A stretch of 64,000 nucleotides of DNA from Diogma glabrata (lineage: Eukaryota; Arthropoda; Insecta; Diptera; Cylindrotomidae), in assembly GCA_963693315.1 (NCBI GenBank), contig OY856186.1, positions 456,813,217-456,877,216 on the forward strand, read 5' to 3'. The position numbers and the translations under genes were made by a program. The notes below the pieces were generated by a model. It was given only the letters and a program-made list of their open reading frames with translations, searched no databases and was not told the DNA's origin. Shown one piece after another: positions 1-10,400 of this stretch (the first letter of the stretch is position 1; each line of letters starts with the position of its first letter).

Positions 1-110
1 TATTTTATCATCTTCAATGTTGTATTCATCGTGACTCACAATTCCTGATTGTTTAATATATTTAGCACACTCATTACATAGAAACAATGCTACATAACTC
101 GTGCTTCCTT

Positions 111-810
111 TGAGTGAGCGGCTCCAACAAAAAAAGTTTGCAAAAGAAAATTTTTTTTTTGAAACAACCGGCACTCTCACGGTCGCATTTATAAGGCCAG
201 ATCAAAAAACCTTTTCTAAAAATGTGCGTTTTATTAATATCTTGGACAAGTTCGTAAATCAGCCCAATCCAACACATGGTTAAGAAAGTAGAAGCTTTAT
301 ACTAGAAAAAAACTCTGTTTTTCAGATCCTTTATAACGGCCGTTTGGATTCTAACATTTTTAAAAACCTTCATAAATTTAGAATCTTTAAAACCTTTTTA
401 ATCAGTTTCTTTCAAAAAAAAGACCTCTGTAGATGGAGGTTTCTGAGTGAGCGGCTCCAACAAAAAAGCTTGTAAAACAAAAAATGCGTTTGAATCAATC
501 GGCGCTCTCACGGTTGCATTTGTGGAGCCAGATCAAAAACCCTTTCTTAAAAATGTGTGTTTTATTAATATCTTGGACAAGTTCGTAAATCAGAAAAATC
601 TGACACATGGTTAAGGAACTATAGGCTTTATACTAGAAAAAAAAGTGTTTTTTTTAATCCGTTATAACGGCCGTTTGGATACTTATACTTTTAAAATCTT
701 CATAAATTTAGAATCTGTGGAAACATTTTAATCCGTTTCTTATAAATATAAACCTCTGCAGTTAGAGGTTTTTGACTTGTTGGCTTCAACAAAAAAGTTT
801 GCAACAATCC
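111..810. repeat. Tandem repeat, period about 333 bp (two copies plus a partial third)
   Basis: The phrase TGAGTGAGCGGCTCCAACAA starts at 111 and again at 444, and a degenerate form starts near 769. Each unit runs through a CTCTCACGG box, a TTATTAATATCTTGGACAAG box, a TTTATAACGGCCGTTTGGAT box and a closing short hairpin (ACCTCTGTAGATGGAGGT in copy one, ACCTCTGCAGTTAGAGGT in copy two). The units differ by scattered substitutions, so this is an old local duplication. No coding potential is visible and the repeat family is not recognised. Confidence 0.8.
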
Positions 811-1099
811 CCAACTACAATTTCCAAAAACCTTATAACAGTCAATGTCAACCTTATAACAGTCAAAAAAATAAAAGATTTGAATAGAAGAAATTAATTT
901 TTTTCTTAGAAATAAACTATTTTGATATTTTGCAGTAATTGCACGACATATGATACAGAGTAGCTTTGTGTCATAAATTGTCACACACATGTTCTGTGGT
1001 AGATTTGATATTTGTTTGTTGCAAAATTGGATAGATATAATTTTGCTTGTAGGTAGCTAATTTTCTTTTTAAAATTTGTTCGATATCTGTTTGAAATTA

Positions 1100-1103
1100 G
1101 TTT
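1100..1103. repeat. Target-site duplication GTTT, low-coordinate side of the LTR element
   Basis: GTTT directly abuts the TG of the LTR starting at 1104, and the same four bases follow the CA of the other LTR at 12737-12740. A 4-bp duplication is normal for the gypsy/mdg1 group. Confidence 0.85.
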
Positions 1104-1447
1104 TGATGAGATATTTTTAGTTACCAATTAATTAAAACACTTTAAATATAGTTTATTAGAGTATATATTTAAATTAATTAATTATATTTATTTAGCAAGG
1201 TGTGTACACTTCGTTGTCTAATTAATTACTATTTCTATTCTAATAATGTATACTTTTATTTCGAATGGATTTATGAGGTAAGCATTTATATTTGACACCG
1301 CACATGCCAAATATATTATTTGTTTTCCGGTGCTCGCTTGCACACGCCAAGCATATTTTGCTTACCGTTGCATTTCATTATTAAAGAAATATACCTTGTA
1401 CTTTTCTTTAATAATGAAATATAGTGAGCTCATAAAGACTCACTACA
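1104..1447 (-). repeat. 3' LTR
   Basis: 344 bp, read on the minus strand from TGTAGTGAGTC to ...CTCATCA. It matches 12393-12736 with one visible difference. It contains a perfect 18-bp stem (1372-1389 with 1403-1420, loop 13 nt) and a short GTGAGCTC...GACTCAC inverted repeat at the start of U3. Confidence 0.95.
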
Positions 1448-1460
1448 CCTCCCTTCTTTT
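1448..1460 (-). promoter_or_regulatory. Polypurine tract, plus-strand DNA primer site
   Basis: On the minus strand AAAAGAAGGGAGG directly abuts the TG that opens the 3' LTR, the expected place for the RNase-H-resistant purine primer of second-strand synthesis in LTR elements. Confidence 0.9.
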
Positions 1461-1952
1461 AGTGAATGATGTTCACATCATTCATGCCAATCGTCAATAT
1501 GAAAATTAATTGTATATGCAATTATCGTTATTATTATATTTGAAACGGCGCCTTGTTTCAAATAGTACAATGAACGCATTACACTTATTAAAAATAACAA
1601 CAGTCTCTAAATTACAAATTTTAAAACAATATTTTTTTCTATGTTTATGATTCGTTTGTATGATTTTATTGTACTTAGACACTACGTACTCTTCCCTTCC
1701 TTTTTTGGAATAGCTGAAGGCTTAGTTTAATTAACAGCATTATTTAAATTCTTAAATTAAAAAAAAAAAATCCATAACGTATACATTTAAAAAGAATTAT
1801 CAAATTACTGAAATTCTATTTTTAATAATAATTAACTAACTATAAAAATGAAAATATTTAATTATAATTTTAAAAATAATTACTAACTGAAAGCAAAGCA
1901 TTCTAATATTAATATTTTTTATATTTAGCTAAATTTGATTAATTCTTAATTC
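1461..1952 (-). other. Retroelement 3' untranslated region with a second purine run at 1691-1706
   Basis: Between the integrase stop and the polypurine tract I see no ORF resembling env. At 1691-1706 the minus strand carries AAAAAAGGAAGGGAAG, a second purine run, followed by AGTACGTAGTGTC, which loosely resembles the LTR start. The rest is A+T-rich. Confidence 0.6.
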
Positions 1953-3182
1953 TTAATTTTTCTTTAATCGATTCTTATGAACGATTTTTTCTTTTTTTGT
2001 TATGGGATCCTCAATCACTATATTGTGTTTTGGTAGGATTTTTTTTACAATATATGGTCCCGTATAAAAGGATTCTAGCTTATGTCTATTTTCGTTTGTT
2101 AAAAATACTCTATCTGTAATTGATACTTGTAATGGGTTAATGTTTTTATCGTAATAAATTTTTCTTCTTATCTTTTCTTGTTCTATTAATGTTTTGGCTC
2201 TTTTTAAGGCTACTTGTAATTTGAATTTTAAATGTTTTACATAATCATCTGGGTTATAAAGAGGGTCAACTTTATCATCAAAAATTTCGTCAATTGAATT
2301 AGCTCTATTACCAAATATTAATTCAAACGGTGTGTAGAGATGGGTTAAATTTGGAGTAGTATTATACGAAAATGCATATATGGACAACCAATCATCCCAA
2401 TCATTGGTTTCTAAATTCATATAATTTCTTAAGAATACATTTATTTCCCTGTGATTTCTCTCTATTTTTCCCAACGTTTCATGGTGATAGGCAGTGGATA
2501 TTGCATGTTTAATTCTTAGAGTTTCGCATATATTTTTGATAATTGAATTACAATATTCTGTCCCTTGATCAGATTTTATCGTTTTCATTGGTCCAAAGAC
2601 TAAAATAATTCTTTCTATTAAAGCTTTTGCTATTGTAATTGCCTCTTTGTTTGGTATTGGAACGATGATTACATAGTTGGTTAGTTCACATTGAGCGGTT
2701 AATGCATATCTATTATCATTAATAGTTATAGGTAAAGGTCCTATAGTATCTATTTGCACGATATCGAACGCTTTGTTAGGTGTTTCTGTAATTATTAGAT
2801 TTTCTTTTGTTTTTCTTAATACTTTATTTTTAGCACATTTGTTGCAATTTTTTATGTAGGTAGCTATGTCCTTAGACATACCTTTCCATTCGTAAACTGA
2901 TTTTATTTTTGCTATAGTTTTCCTTTGTCCTGTATGACCACCTAATATTGGATCATCATGATATTTTTTTATTATATTCTCTCTTTCTTCTTTATTCATA
3001 ATATTTTTGCGCGCTTTTGTAATAATTATATTTAACATTTTTAAATTGATGTTGGCCAACTTAATAAATTTTTTACTATCAATGTATTTAAATATGACGT
3101 CATTAGTATATATCTTTATATTATAAATATTTAATTTGCAAGCTAAGGCCTCTAGCTTCGATAAAAATTGTCCGAAGTCAAT
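1953..3182 (-). CDS. pol: Retroelement pol, integrase part (downstream of the in-frame stop)
   Basis: Catalyses insertion of the element's cDNA into the host chromosome. The frame is open from just after the stop at 3183-3185 down to the TAA at 1953-1955 and is the same frame as the upstream RT/RNase H. The zinc-binding HHCC domain is visible (HDDPILGGHTG, then CNKC). The DDE core is complete: VQIDTIG, then KSDQGTEY, then the Glu in GKIERNHREIN. The C-terminal GPY/F motif is present (FYTGPYIV) and the protein ends in a lysine-rich tail. The first ATG in the vicinity lies well inside the frame, and the family makes integrase as part of the Pol polyprotein, so expression should need readthrough of the stop. 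The core is intact; the nonsense codon is the only break I find. Confidence 0.92.
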   Translation of the reverse strand: MDFGQFLSKLEALACKLNIYNIKIYTNDVIFKYIDSKKFIKLANINLKMLNIIITKARKNIMNKEERENIIKKYHDDPILGGHTGQRKTIAKIKSVYEWKGMSKDIATYIKNCNKCAKNKVLRKTKENLIITETPNKAFDIVQIDTIGPLPITINDNRYALTAQCELTNYVIIVPIPNKEAITIAKALIERIILVFGPMKTIKSDQGTEYCNSIIKNICETLRIKHAISTAYHHETLGKIERNHREINVFLRNYMNLETNDWDDWLSIYAFSYNTTPNLTHLYTPFELIFGNRANSIDEIFDDKVDPLYNPDDYVKHLKFKLQVALKRAKTLIEQEKIRRKIYYDKNINPLQVSITDRVFLTNENRHKLESFYTGPYIVKKILPKHNIVIEDPITKKEKIVHKNRLKKN

Positions 3183-3185
3183 TTA
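3183..3185 (-). other. In-frame TAA separating RNase H from integrase
   Basis: About 40 codons of open frame in phase with both flanking domains lie between this TAA and the integrase domain; they encode DFGQFLSKLEALA-like linker sequence typical of Pol. There is no frameshift. It is either a recent nonsense mutation or a readthrough signal; the former is the simpler reading. Confidence 0.85.
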
Positions 3186-5684
3186 ATCATTCACAAATTT
3201 ATTAATTGGTAACAATTTTAACTCATTAAAATTGTACACTTCATTTTTAAATTTTTCTTTTCTGTTTTTAGGACATTGTAGCAATAGGGTTAAACATTTG
3301 TTGTTATTTGTGTCAATAAACTTAAGACATGGAATTTTAACAAGATTATTATCATTATTTTCATACAATACTTTTGTTGTTTCTACTGAAATTTCTTTGT
3401 CATTTTTAGGATTTAGTATTTTGTTAGACATCGATCTCGTTTGAATGGTTAGAATTGTTTTAATAGAAGATGTTAGAGTTTTTAAATCTTCGATTGCGAT
3501 TCGCGATAACGCGTCTGCGGTAACATTGGTATAACCTCTTACGTGTTCTACTTCAAAATCGTATTCTTCTAGTTCTAATCGAATTCGTGTTAGTCTGGAG
3601 GAAGGATTCTTTAAGGAAAAGAGATGAACTAGGGGCTTATGATCTGATCTAATTAAAAATTTATTGCCAAATACGTATGGTCTAAAGTGATTTATAGCGA
3701 AAAAGATTGCTAATAATTCCTGTTCAATTGTTGACTTGTTTGATTCTCCACGTGTAAAAGTTTTTGAAAAATATGCTACTGGTAGATCATTATTGGAATG
3801 TTCTTGACTTAGAGTTGCGCCGCATCCAATCTTGGAAGCGTCTGTAGTGATTATAAATTTTTTATTGAAATCTGGGTATTGCAATATTGGAGGATTTTGT
3901 AAATAATTTTTTATTATTTCAAATGCCTTTTGGCAGATAGGAGTCCAGTTGAAAGTTTCATTTTTCCTTGTAAGTTTATTTAATGGAGCGGTTGTTTCTG
4001 CAAATTTAGGAATAAATCTTCTGTAGAAATTAGCAAATGCCACGAATCGTCTGGTATCATTTGCATTTTGTGGGACTGGATAATTTTTGATAGCATGTAG
4101 TTTGGATGGATCAATTTTAATTCCATCAGCAGTGCACTGATGTCCAAGAAAGGTAACTTCACTTCTGAAGAAGGAACATTTTTTTGGGTTTAATTTTAGG
4201 TTGAATTTTCTACAAGTTTCAAATACTTGTTGAAGGTTTTTTAAATGATGGTTTTCTGAACAACCAATTACTATTACATCATCCATATAAAGAAAAGCGC
4301 TTTCTGGTGCAACACCAGAAAAAGCCAATGGCATCATTCTTTGGAAAGAATTTGGTGCTATTTTTAAACCGAATGGAACACGGGTGAAACGAAATGTTCC
4401 AAAATCTGTAGAAAAAGCTGTGCAATCTCTTGATTCTTCTTCCAATTCTATTTGATGAAATCCACTTAAAAGGTCTAAGACTGTAAAATATTTTGCCCTT
4501 CCTAGCTGATCCAAAATCTCTTCAATTCTAGGAATAGGATAAACATCGCCAATCAGTTTTCGATTCAATTGTCTAAAATCAACTACAAGTCTGTGTCTTT
4601 GTTTGTTACAACCTGGTAGAGATTTTTTCGGTACCAAGAATATAGGACTAGAATATTCAGAAATGCTTGGTTCAACTATTTTATTATCGATTAGTTTTTG
4701 GACTTGTGTTCTTATTTCTTGTTTTTGAGAGTTGGGCAATCGATAGTTTTTAATATAGACTGGGTTATCATCCATTAGTCTCAACTTTTGCTTATAAAAA
4801 TTATTCGAAGATAAAGGTTCATCTTCAAGACCAAAAATGTCGTAATTATTCTTGATTAAATTTTCAAATTTGTTCCTAATATAACCATTAATATGGTTAT
4901 TATTTTGAATAATATGATTGTAAATTTGGGTATTTCTGATACTATTTTCATTTGGTTTTTGTTTAAAAATTTCAAAGTCTGTCAATTTTTCAAAATTAAA
5001 TTTGGATATTGGTATGTTAATTGAATCTGAATTTGTATTTAAAATTTTAACAATTGGTTTCCCAGAAGAAACTATTGAACTTGCTACAAAAACGCCTGGC
5101 ATTAATTCTTTGTTTAAAATTACCATATCTTCGTTTAACAATATCGGAACAGTTCTAAATACTTCAGCTCTCGGATGTATTGTCAGAATGTTTTTATTGA
5201 ACGATTCGTTAACAGGTATTTCAACACTTTTAGAGCCATTAAAATCAAAATTTAAAGTTAAAGTCCAATTTTCATAATTTAATATACATTTATAAGTACT
5301 TAAGAAGTCTTGCCCTAATATTCCATCTGTAGGTATATTCAAGTCATTTTGTAGTACATGTAATTTTACTTTAAGTGCATAATTTGGAATGAAAATTTCT
5401 GTATTTAAGGTACCCATTGAGTTTACAATGGTATTTGTAACACCTTTTATTTCTATTATGTTTTGCTTGTCAACATTTGTTATGTTATTATTTTTAATTA
5501 AAGAAATTTCAGCACCAGAATCTATTAGAAAAGTTTTAATTCTATCAGAGTTTGATATTTTAAATTTTACGACGGTTGCATAATTTAGATTAATAGTATA
5601 AACCTGTTTTAATTTTTGTGTTAGGAGTCTTGATTTAGACTGAGGTTTTGTACTTGAAACTCCAACTCTTCGTCTCCTGTTACA
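3183..5684 (-). CDS. pol: Retroelement pol: protease, reverse transcriptase, RNase H
   Basis: The frame opens at 5684, overlaps the last 64 bases of gag in the -1 frame and ends at TAA 3183-3185. An aspartic protease motif DSGA is encoded at 5511-5522, upstream of the first ATG (5415-5417), so the natural product is most likely a Gag-Pol frameshift protein, not one begun at that ATG. Reverse transcriptase shows the VVDFRQLN, TVLDLLSGFHQIEL and FGLKIAPNSFQRMM blocks and the catalytic YMDD (codons 4278-4289). RNase H has its acidic residues in TTDASKIGCG, IEQELLAI, IRSDHKPL and TNVTADALSR. I see no obvious canonical heptamer slippery site in the overlap. The TAA before integrase is abnormal for a family whose Pol is one continuous frame. 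Confidence 0.93.
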   Translation of the reverse strand, partial: CNRRRRVGVSSTKPQSKSRLLTQKLKQVYTINLNYATVVKFKISNSDRIKTFLIDSGAEISLIKNNNITNVDKQNIIEIKGVTNTIVNSMGTLNTEIFIPNYALKVKLHVLQNDLNIPTDGILGQDFLSTYKCILNYENWTLTLNFDFNGSKSVEIPVNESFNKNILTIHPRAEVFRTVPILLNEDMVILNKELMPGVFVASSIVSSGKPIVKILNTNSDSINIPISKFNFEKLTDFEIFKQKPNENSIRNTQIYNHIIQNNNHINGYIRNKFENLIKNNYDIFGLEDEPLSSNNFYKQKLRLMDDNPVYIKNYRLPNSQKQEIRTQVQKLIDNKIVEPSISEYSSPIFLVPKKSLPGCNKQRHRLVVDFRQLNRKLIGDVYPIPRIEEILDQLGRAKYFTVLDLLSGFHQIELEEESRDCTAFSTDFGTFRFTRVPFGLKIAPNSFQRMMPLAFSGVAPESAFLYMDDVIVIGCSENHHLKNLQQVFETCRKFNLKLNPKKCSFFRSEVTFLGHQCTADGIKIDPSKLHAIKNYPVPQNANDTRRFVAFANFYRRFIPKFAETTAPLNKLTRKNETFNWTPICQKAFEIIKNYLQNPPILQYPDFNKKFIITTDASKIGCGATLSQEHSNNDLPVAYFSKTFTRGESNKSTIEQELLAIFFAINHFRPYVFGNKFLIRSDHKPLVHLFSLKNPSSRLTRIRLELEEYDFEVEHVRGYTNVTADALSRIAIEDLKTLTSSIKTILTIQTRSMSNKILNPKNDKEISVETTKVLYENNDNNLVKIPCLKFIDTNNNKCLTLLLQCPKNRKEKFKNEVYNFNELKLLPINKFVND

Positions 5685-6916
5685 TCAGTTATTGCTCTAA
5701 CATTTCTTCTAGCATTGTTTGCGTAAGTATTGGTATTGAGCGTATTTGGACGATTTCTATTATAATATGTATTGTTGGTACTAAACTGTCTTCCACGGTT
5801 GAAATTTGAATTGTAATTTTGACGAAAATTTCTTCTATTAATATTCCCATTAAAATTACGTTCGTTAAAAGTATTTTGTCTGAAATACTCATTATTTATT
5901 TGTCCATAACCTCTACCTCCACGGGTAAATCGTAGTATGTTTGCCGCTTTTGCAGTTTTTTCTGCACTAATAGCCTCGTTAAACTTGGCTACCATTTCAT
6001 CTATATTATCATACTCCTGCAACATTGCTGCTTGAATACTGTTGTTCGTTGCATAAACCATTTTGATGTTGGCTTTAACATCGCTGATTGCTATTTTGTT
6101 GGCATTTTCTATCGGCATGCCAAGAGTTTTGTATGCTAAGCATAACTCAGATCTAAGACTTACAATTTTTTGTATATATTGGTCTTTGTTTATGAGAGTT
6201 AAACTATTTAATGCTGATTTTACTTGCTCAACTGTTTTACCAGAGCATTTCCTTTTTAAATTATCAATAATTTCATCTATCGTGGTAACATTATCCGGTA
6301 CAGCTTCTTCAGCCTTCTCTTTTAATTTTGTTAAAATAATAGTAATTGTTTGAGCTATGTTCGCTTCGTTTGTGATTGTAGTTTTAACTACATTTAATTT
6401 TCTTAAGAAATGAGTCAAATCTGTAGCACTTCCATCGTAATTTTCTGTAATGATTTTGTTGACGAGGGAGATTATATCGACTGGTGTTAACGCAGTATTT
6501 GTCATTGTTTTTGTTTCAACTACGTCAATAGGTGTGTTAAAAAAAATTTTAATTTCGTCAGATTCTACATTAGCGAATGGTAGGACGTTTAGGAAACTAA
6601 ATCTATTATATTCTATTTGTTCATAAATTGTTTTCGGTAAAATGTAATCATTCCTTAGTCCTAAGTTTCTAAGTCCTTTATTAACATAAGATAAAACTTC
6701 TTCTATTATGTGTTTAAGATTAACAACATCTTGTCTTGTTATAATATTGCAATTAATCTGCCTTCTAACTTCATTAATTATATTGTTATATTCTAATACT
6801 AAATTTTTCCCTACTTCGATATTCTTCTGAAACTCCACAATTTCTTTGTCATTGGTTATATTTACGCATATCTCAATTATTTTATTTCTTGAACCCTTGA
6901 GGTATGCTGTTAGCAT
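5621..6916 (-). CDS. gag: Retroelement gag (capsid/nucleocapsid polyprotein)
   Basis: 431 codons from ATG (6914-6916) to TAA (5621-5623). Structural protein expected to form the cytoplasmic virus-like particle and package the RNA. The N-terminal two thirds are helical and charged (MLTAYLKG..., many Ile/Asn/Lys), consistent with a capsid. The C-terminal about 100 residues are rich in Arg, Asn, Gly and Tyr (GRGYGQINN, NRRNFRQNY, NRGRQF, NARRNVRAI), a basic RNA-binding tail replacing the CCHC zinc knuckle, as in mdg1/412 and other insect gypsy-group Gags. The extreme C-terminus is acidic (DVTGDEELEFQ). Its 3' end overlaps pol by 64 bases. Identity rests on position and composition rather than a strict motif, but no other role fits. 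Confidence 0.88.
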   Translation of the reverse strand: MLTAYLKGSRNKIIEICVNITNDKEIVEFQKNIEVGKNLVLEYNNIINEVRRQINCNIITRQDVVNLKHIIEEVLSYVNKGLRNLGLRNDYILPKTIYEQIEYNRFSFLNVLPFANVESDEIKIFFNTPIDVVETKTMTNTALTPVDIISLVNKIITENYDGSATDLTHFLRKLNVVKTTITNEANIAQTITIILTKLKEKAEEAVPDNVTTIDEIIDNLKRKCSGKTVEQVKSALNSLTLINKDQYIQKIVSLRSELCLAYKTLGMPIENANKIAISDVKANIKMVYATNNSIQAAMLQEYDNIDEMVAKFNEAISAEKTAKAANILRFTRGGRGYGQINNEYFRQNTFNERNFNGNINRRNFRQNYNSNFNRGRQFSTNNTYYNRNRPNTLNTNTYANNARRNVRAITDVTGDEELEFQVQNLSLNQDS

Positions 6917-7426
6917 TTATAACAAATACGTAATTAATTTTCTAAATAATGTTCGTAAAATAAATTAACACTCAAAATTATAGGGAAAACCAATAGAACC
7001 CAAAAGAAAGCCAAAACACCTAAAAAAGTATTCTACAAGTAAAAAAAAAATAATCTACTCAAAACAAGTGTTCTACAAAGTTACTATTGAAATATTCTGA
7101 TTTCAATCAAACAAAAATTCGAACAATAATATACTTATAACAATACCCAGTATTTTTTTTTATATCTTATTGTTTTATAAAATGTTTTAAAATTCTAAAT
7201 GACTTTATCGTCTACCATAATAAAAATAATACCTCAATGAAATCAATTATACCTTAGGAATTACCTTCATCAGCATTTTAAAGAAAATATAACAAAAATC
7301 AAATGTACTAAACACATTAAACATATTTTGATCAAATTAATTTCATTTCTTTTATTTTAGTATTTATTTTTTTCGTTTCATTTAACGAAAACAACAAAAA
7401 ATATTGCGACGCTGATGCATAGGCTG
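6917..7426 (-). other. Retroelement leader just upstream of gag
   Basis: Non-coding A+T-rich leader between gag and the satellite block. No ORF of note. Together with 11569-11997 it would be the non-satellite part of the leader; a splice that removes the satellite before gag translation is plausible, but I cannot pin the junctions. Confidence 0.5.
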
Positions 7427-10400
7427 ACTTCACCACAGCTCTGGAAACATAGTGTTCTGGATATATAATGAGCTAATATCCATAAAATACTTTAATTAAA
7501 AGCTAACCAATATTATGGACTTCGTAGTTCTAATAATAAAAATATTAAAGCAGGCAGTAGTATTCCAACAAACATAAATTCTGTTGTACGAAAAAAAGTA
7601 AAAAAAATTTTATCGGAAGTGACAAAGCGGAAGTTAGGATGCAGAACTGTTGTAAACTTTACTAAATGGGTATGTACCAAATTTCATCCAACTCGATTAT
7701 TAGGTACAGAAGTTATTGAGCTTCCAAAATAACAGGTGCTTGGAGGACCCCCTACCACTTTGTTCACTATCGCTAAAAAAACTAATCAGTTCCTTGCATA
7801 CATCCTTGTCCCTTAGAATCCTTTGCATCTTTTTGCAAAGTGTAATCAAAATTACTTAACGAACGAATGTTGTATGTTTCCAACAAACATTGAAACAATA
7901 AACAGGTGTTCGGGAGGACCCCACCACTTATCCCAATATTGTCCAAAAACTAGTCAATTCTTTGTCAATAAAGTCTTTATCTTTTTTCAAAGTGCCATTA
8001 AAATTGATTAATGAATGAAATCTGTATGCTCCCAACAAACTTTAAAAACCAATGTGTCCCAAAAGATGATAATTATCTTCTTACACTAATTGAAATTTTT
8101 CCATAAGTTTTATCATAATCACTTCATTATTGTAGGCTGTAGTGTGCATAAAGATACTGAAAAAACTGCCAACAAGTAAAAAAAATTTTTTTTTACCGGA
8201 AGCAAAAAACCGGAAGTTGGGATGCAGAATTTTTGTAAATCATACTAAATGCTTATGTACAAAGTTTCATCCAATTCGATTATCAGGTACAGATGTTATT
8301 GAGCTTTAAAAAAAACAGGTGTATGTGACATCCCCCACCACTTTGTTCACTATCGCTCAAAAACTAATCAGTTCTTTGCCATACATCTTTGCAATTTTTT
8401 CCAAAGTGTCATCAAAATTGGTTCACGAACGAATGCTGTGTGCTCCCAACAAACATTGAAAAAATGCTGACACATTAAACAAGTGTTCGGGAGACCCCGT
8501 ACCACTTATCCCAATATTGTCCAAAAACTAATCAGTTCCTTGTCATTTAAGTTTCCATCTTTTTCCAAAGTGTCATTAGAATTGATTAATGAATGAAGTC
8601 TGTATGCTCCCAACAAACTTTAAAAACAAAGTGTGAAAAGTCAGCATTTGTATGGTAGACCCCCCGCCACTTTGATCAATGGGTCCCAAAAGATGATAAT
8701 TATCTTCTTACACTAATTGGAACCCTATTCCATAAGTTTCATCATAATCACTTCATTATTGTAGGCTGTAGTGTGCATAAAGACACTGAAAAAACTTCAA
8801 AAAAGTACAAAAAAAAATTTTTTACTGGAAGTAAAAAACCGGAAGTTGGGATGCAGAACTATTTAAAACCGTACTACATACTCATGTAACAAGTTTCATC
8901 CAATTCGCTCATCAGGTACAGAAGTTATAGAGCTTTCAAAAAAACAGGTGCTCCAGGGACCCCCCACCACTTTGTTCACTATCGCTCAAAAACTAATCAG
9001 TTCTTTGCCATACATGTTTGCATCTTTTTCCAAAGTGTCATCAAAATTCGTTCACGAACGAATGCTGTGTGCTCCCAACAAACATTGAAAAAAGTGTGAC
9101 ACATTAAACAGTTGTTCGGGAGGACCCCCACCACTTATTCCAATATTATCCAAAAACTAATCAGTTCTTTGTTACTTAAGTTTCCATCATTTGCCAAAGT
9201 GTCATTAAAATAAATTAAGGAACGAAGTCTGTATGCTCCCAACAAACTTAAAAAACAAAGTGTGAAAAGTCAGCATTTGTATGGTAGACCCCCCACCACT
9301 TTGATCAATGTGTCCTAAAACATAATAATTATCTTTTCACACTAATTGGAACCCTATTCCATAAGTTTCATCATATTCACTTCATTATTGTAGGCTGTAG
9401 TGTGCATAAAGACACTGAAAAAACTTCAAAAAAGTACAAAAAAATTTTTTTTACCGGAAGTGAAAAACTGGAAGTTGGGATGCAGAACTATTTTAAACCG
9501 TACTACATACTCATGTACCAAGTTTCATCCAATTCGCTTATCACGTACAGAAGTTATAGAGCTTTCAATAAAACAGGTGCTCCAGGGACCCCCCACCACT
9601 TTGTTCACTATCGCTCAAAAACTAATCAGTTCTTTGCCATACATGTTTGCATCTTTTTCCAAAGTGTCATCAAAATTCGTTCACGAACGAATGCTGTGTG
9701 CTCCCAACAAACATTGAAAAAAGTGTGACACAGTAAACAGGTGTTCGGGAGGACCCCCACCACTTATTCCAGTATGATCCAAAAACTAATCAGTTCTTTG
9801 TTACTTAAGTCTCCATCATTTGCCAAAGTGTCATTAAAATTGAATAATGAATGAAGTCTGTATGCTCCCAACAAAGTTAAAAAACAAAGTGTGAAAAGTC
9901 AGCATTTGTATGGTAGACCCCCCACCACTTTGATCAATGTGTCCCAAAACATAATAATTATCTTTTCACACTAATTGGAACCCTATTCCATAAGTTTCAT
10001 CATATTCACTTCATTATTGTAGGCTGTAGTGTGCATAAAGACACTGAAAAAACTTCAAAAAAGTACAAAAAAATTTTTTTTACCGGAAGTGAAAAACCGG
10101 AAGTTGGGATGCAGAACTATTTTAAACCGTACTACATACTCATGTACCAAGTTTCATCCAATTCGCTTATCACGTACAGAAGTTATAGAGCTTTCAAAAA
10201 AACAGGTGCTCCAGTGACCCCCCACCACTTTGTTCACTATCGCTCAAAAACTAATCAGTTCTTTGCCATACATGTTTGCATCTTTTTCCAAAGTATCATC
10301 AAAATTCGTTCACGAACGAATGCTGTGTGCTCCCAACAAACATTGAAAAAAGTGTGACACATTAAACAGGTGTTCGGGAGGACCCCCACCACTTATTCCA

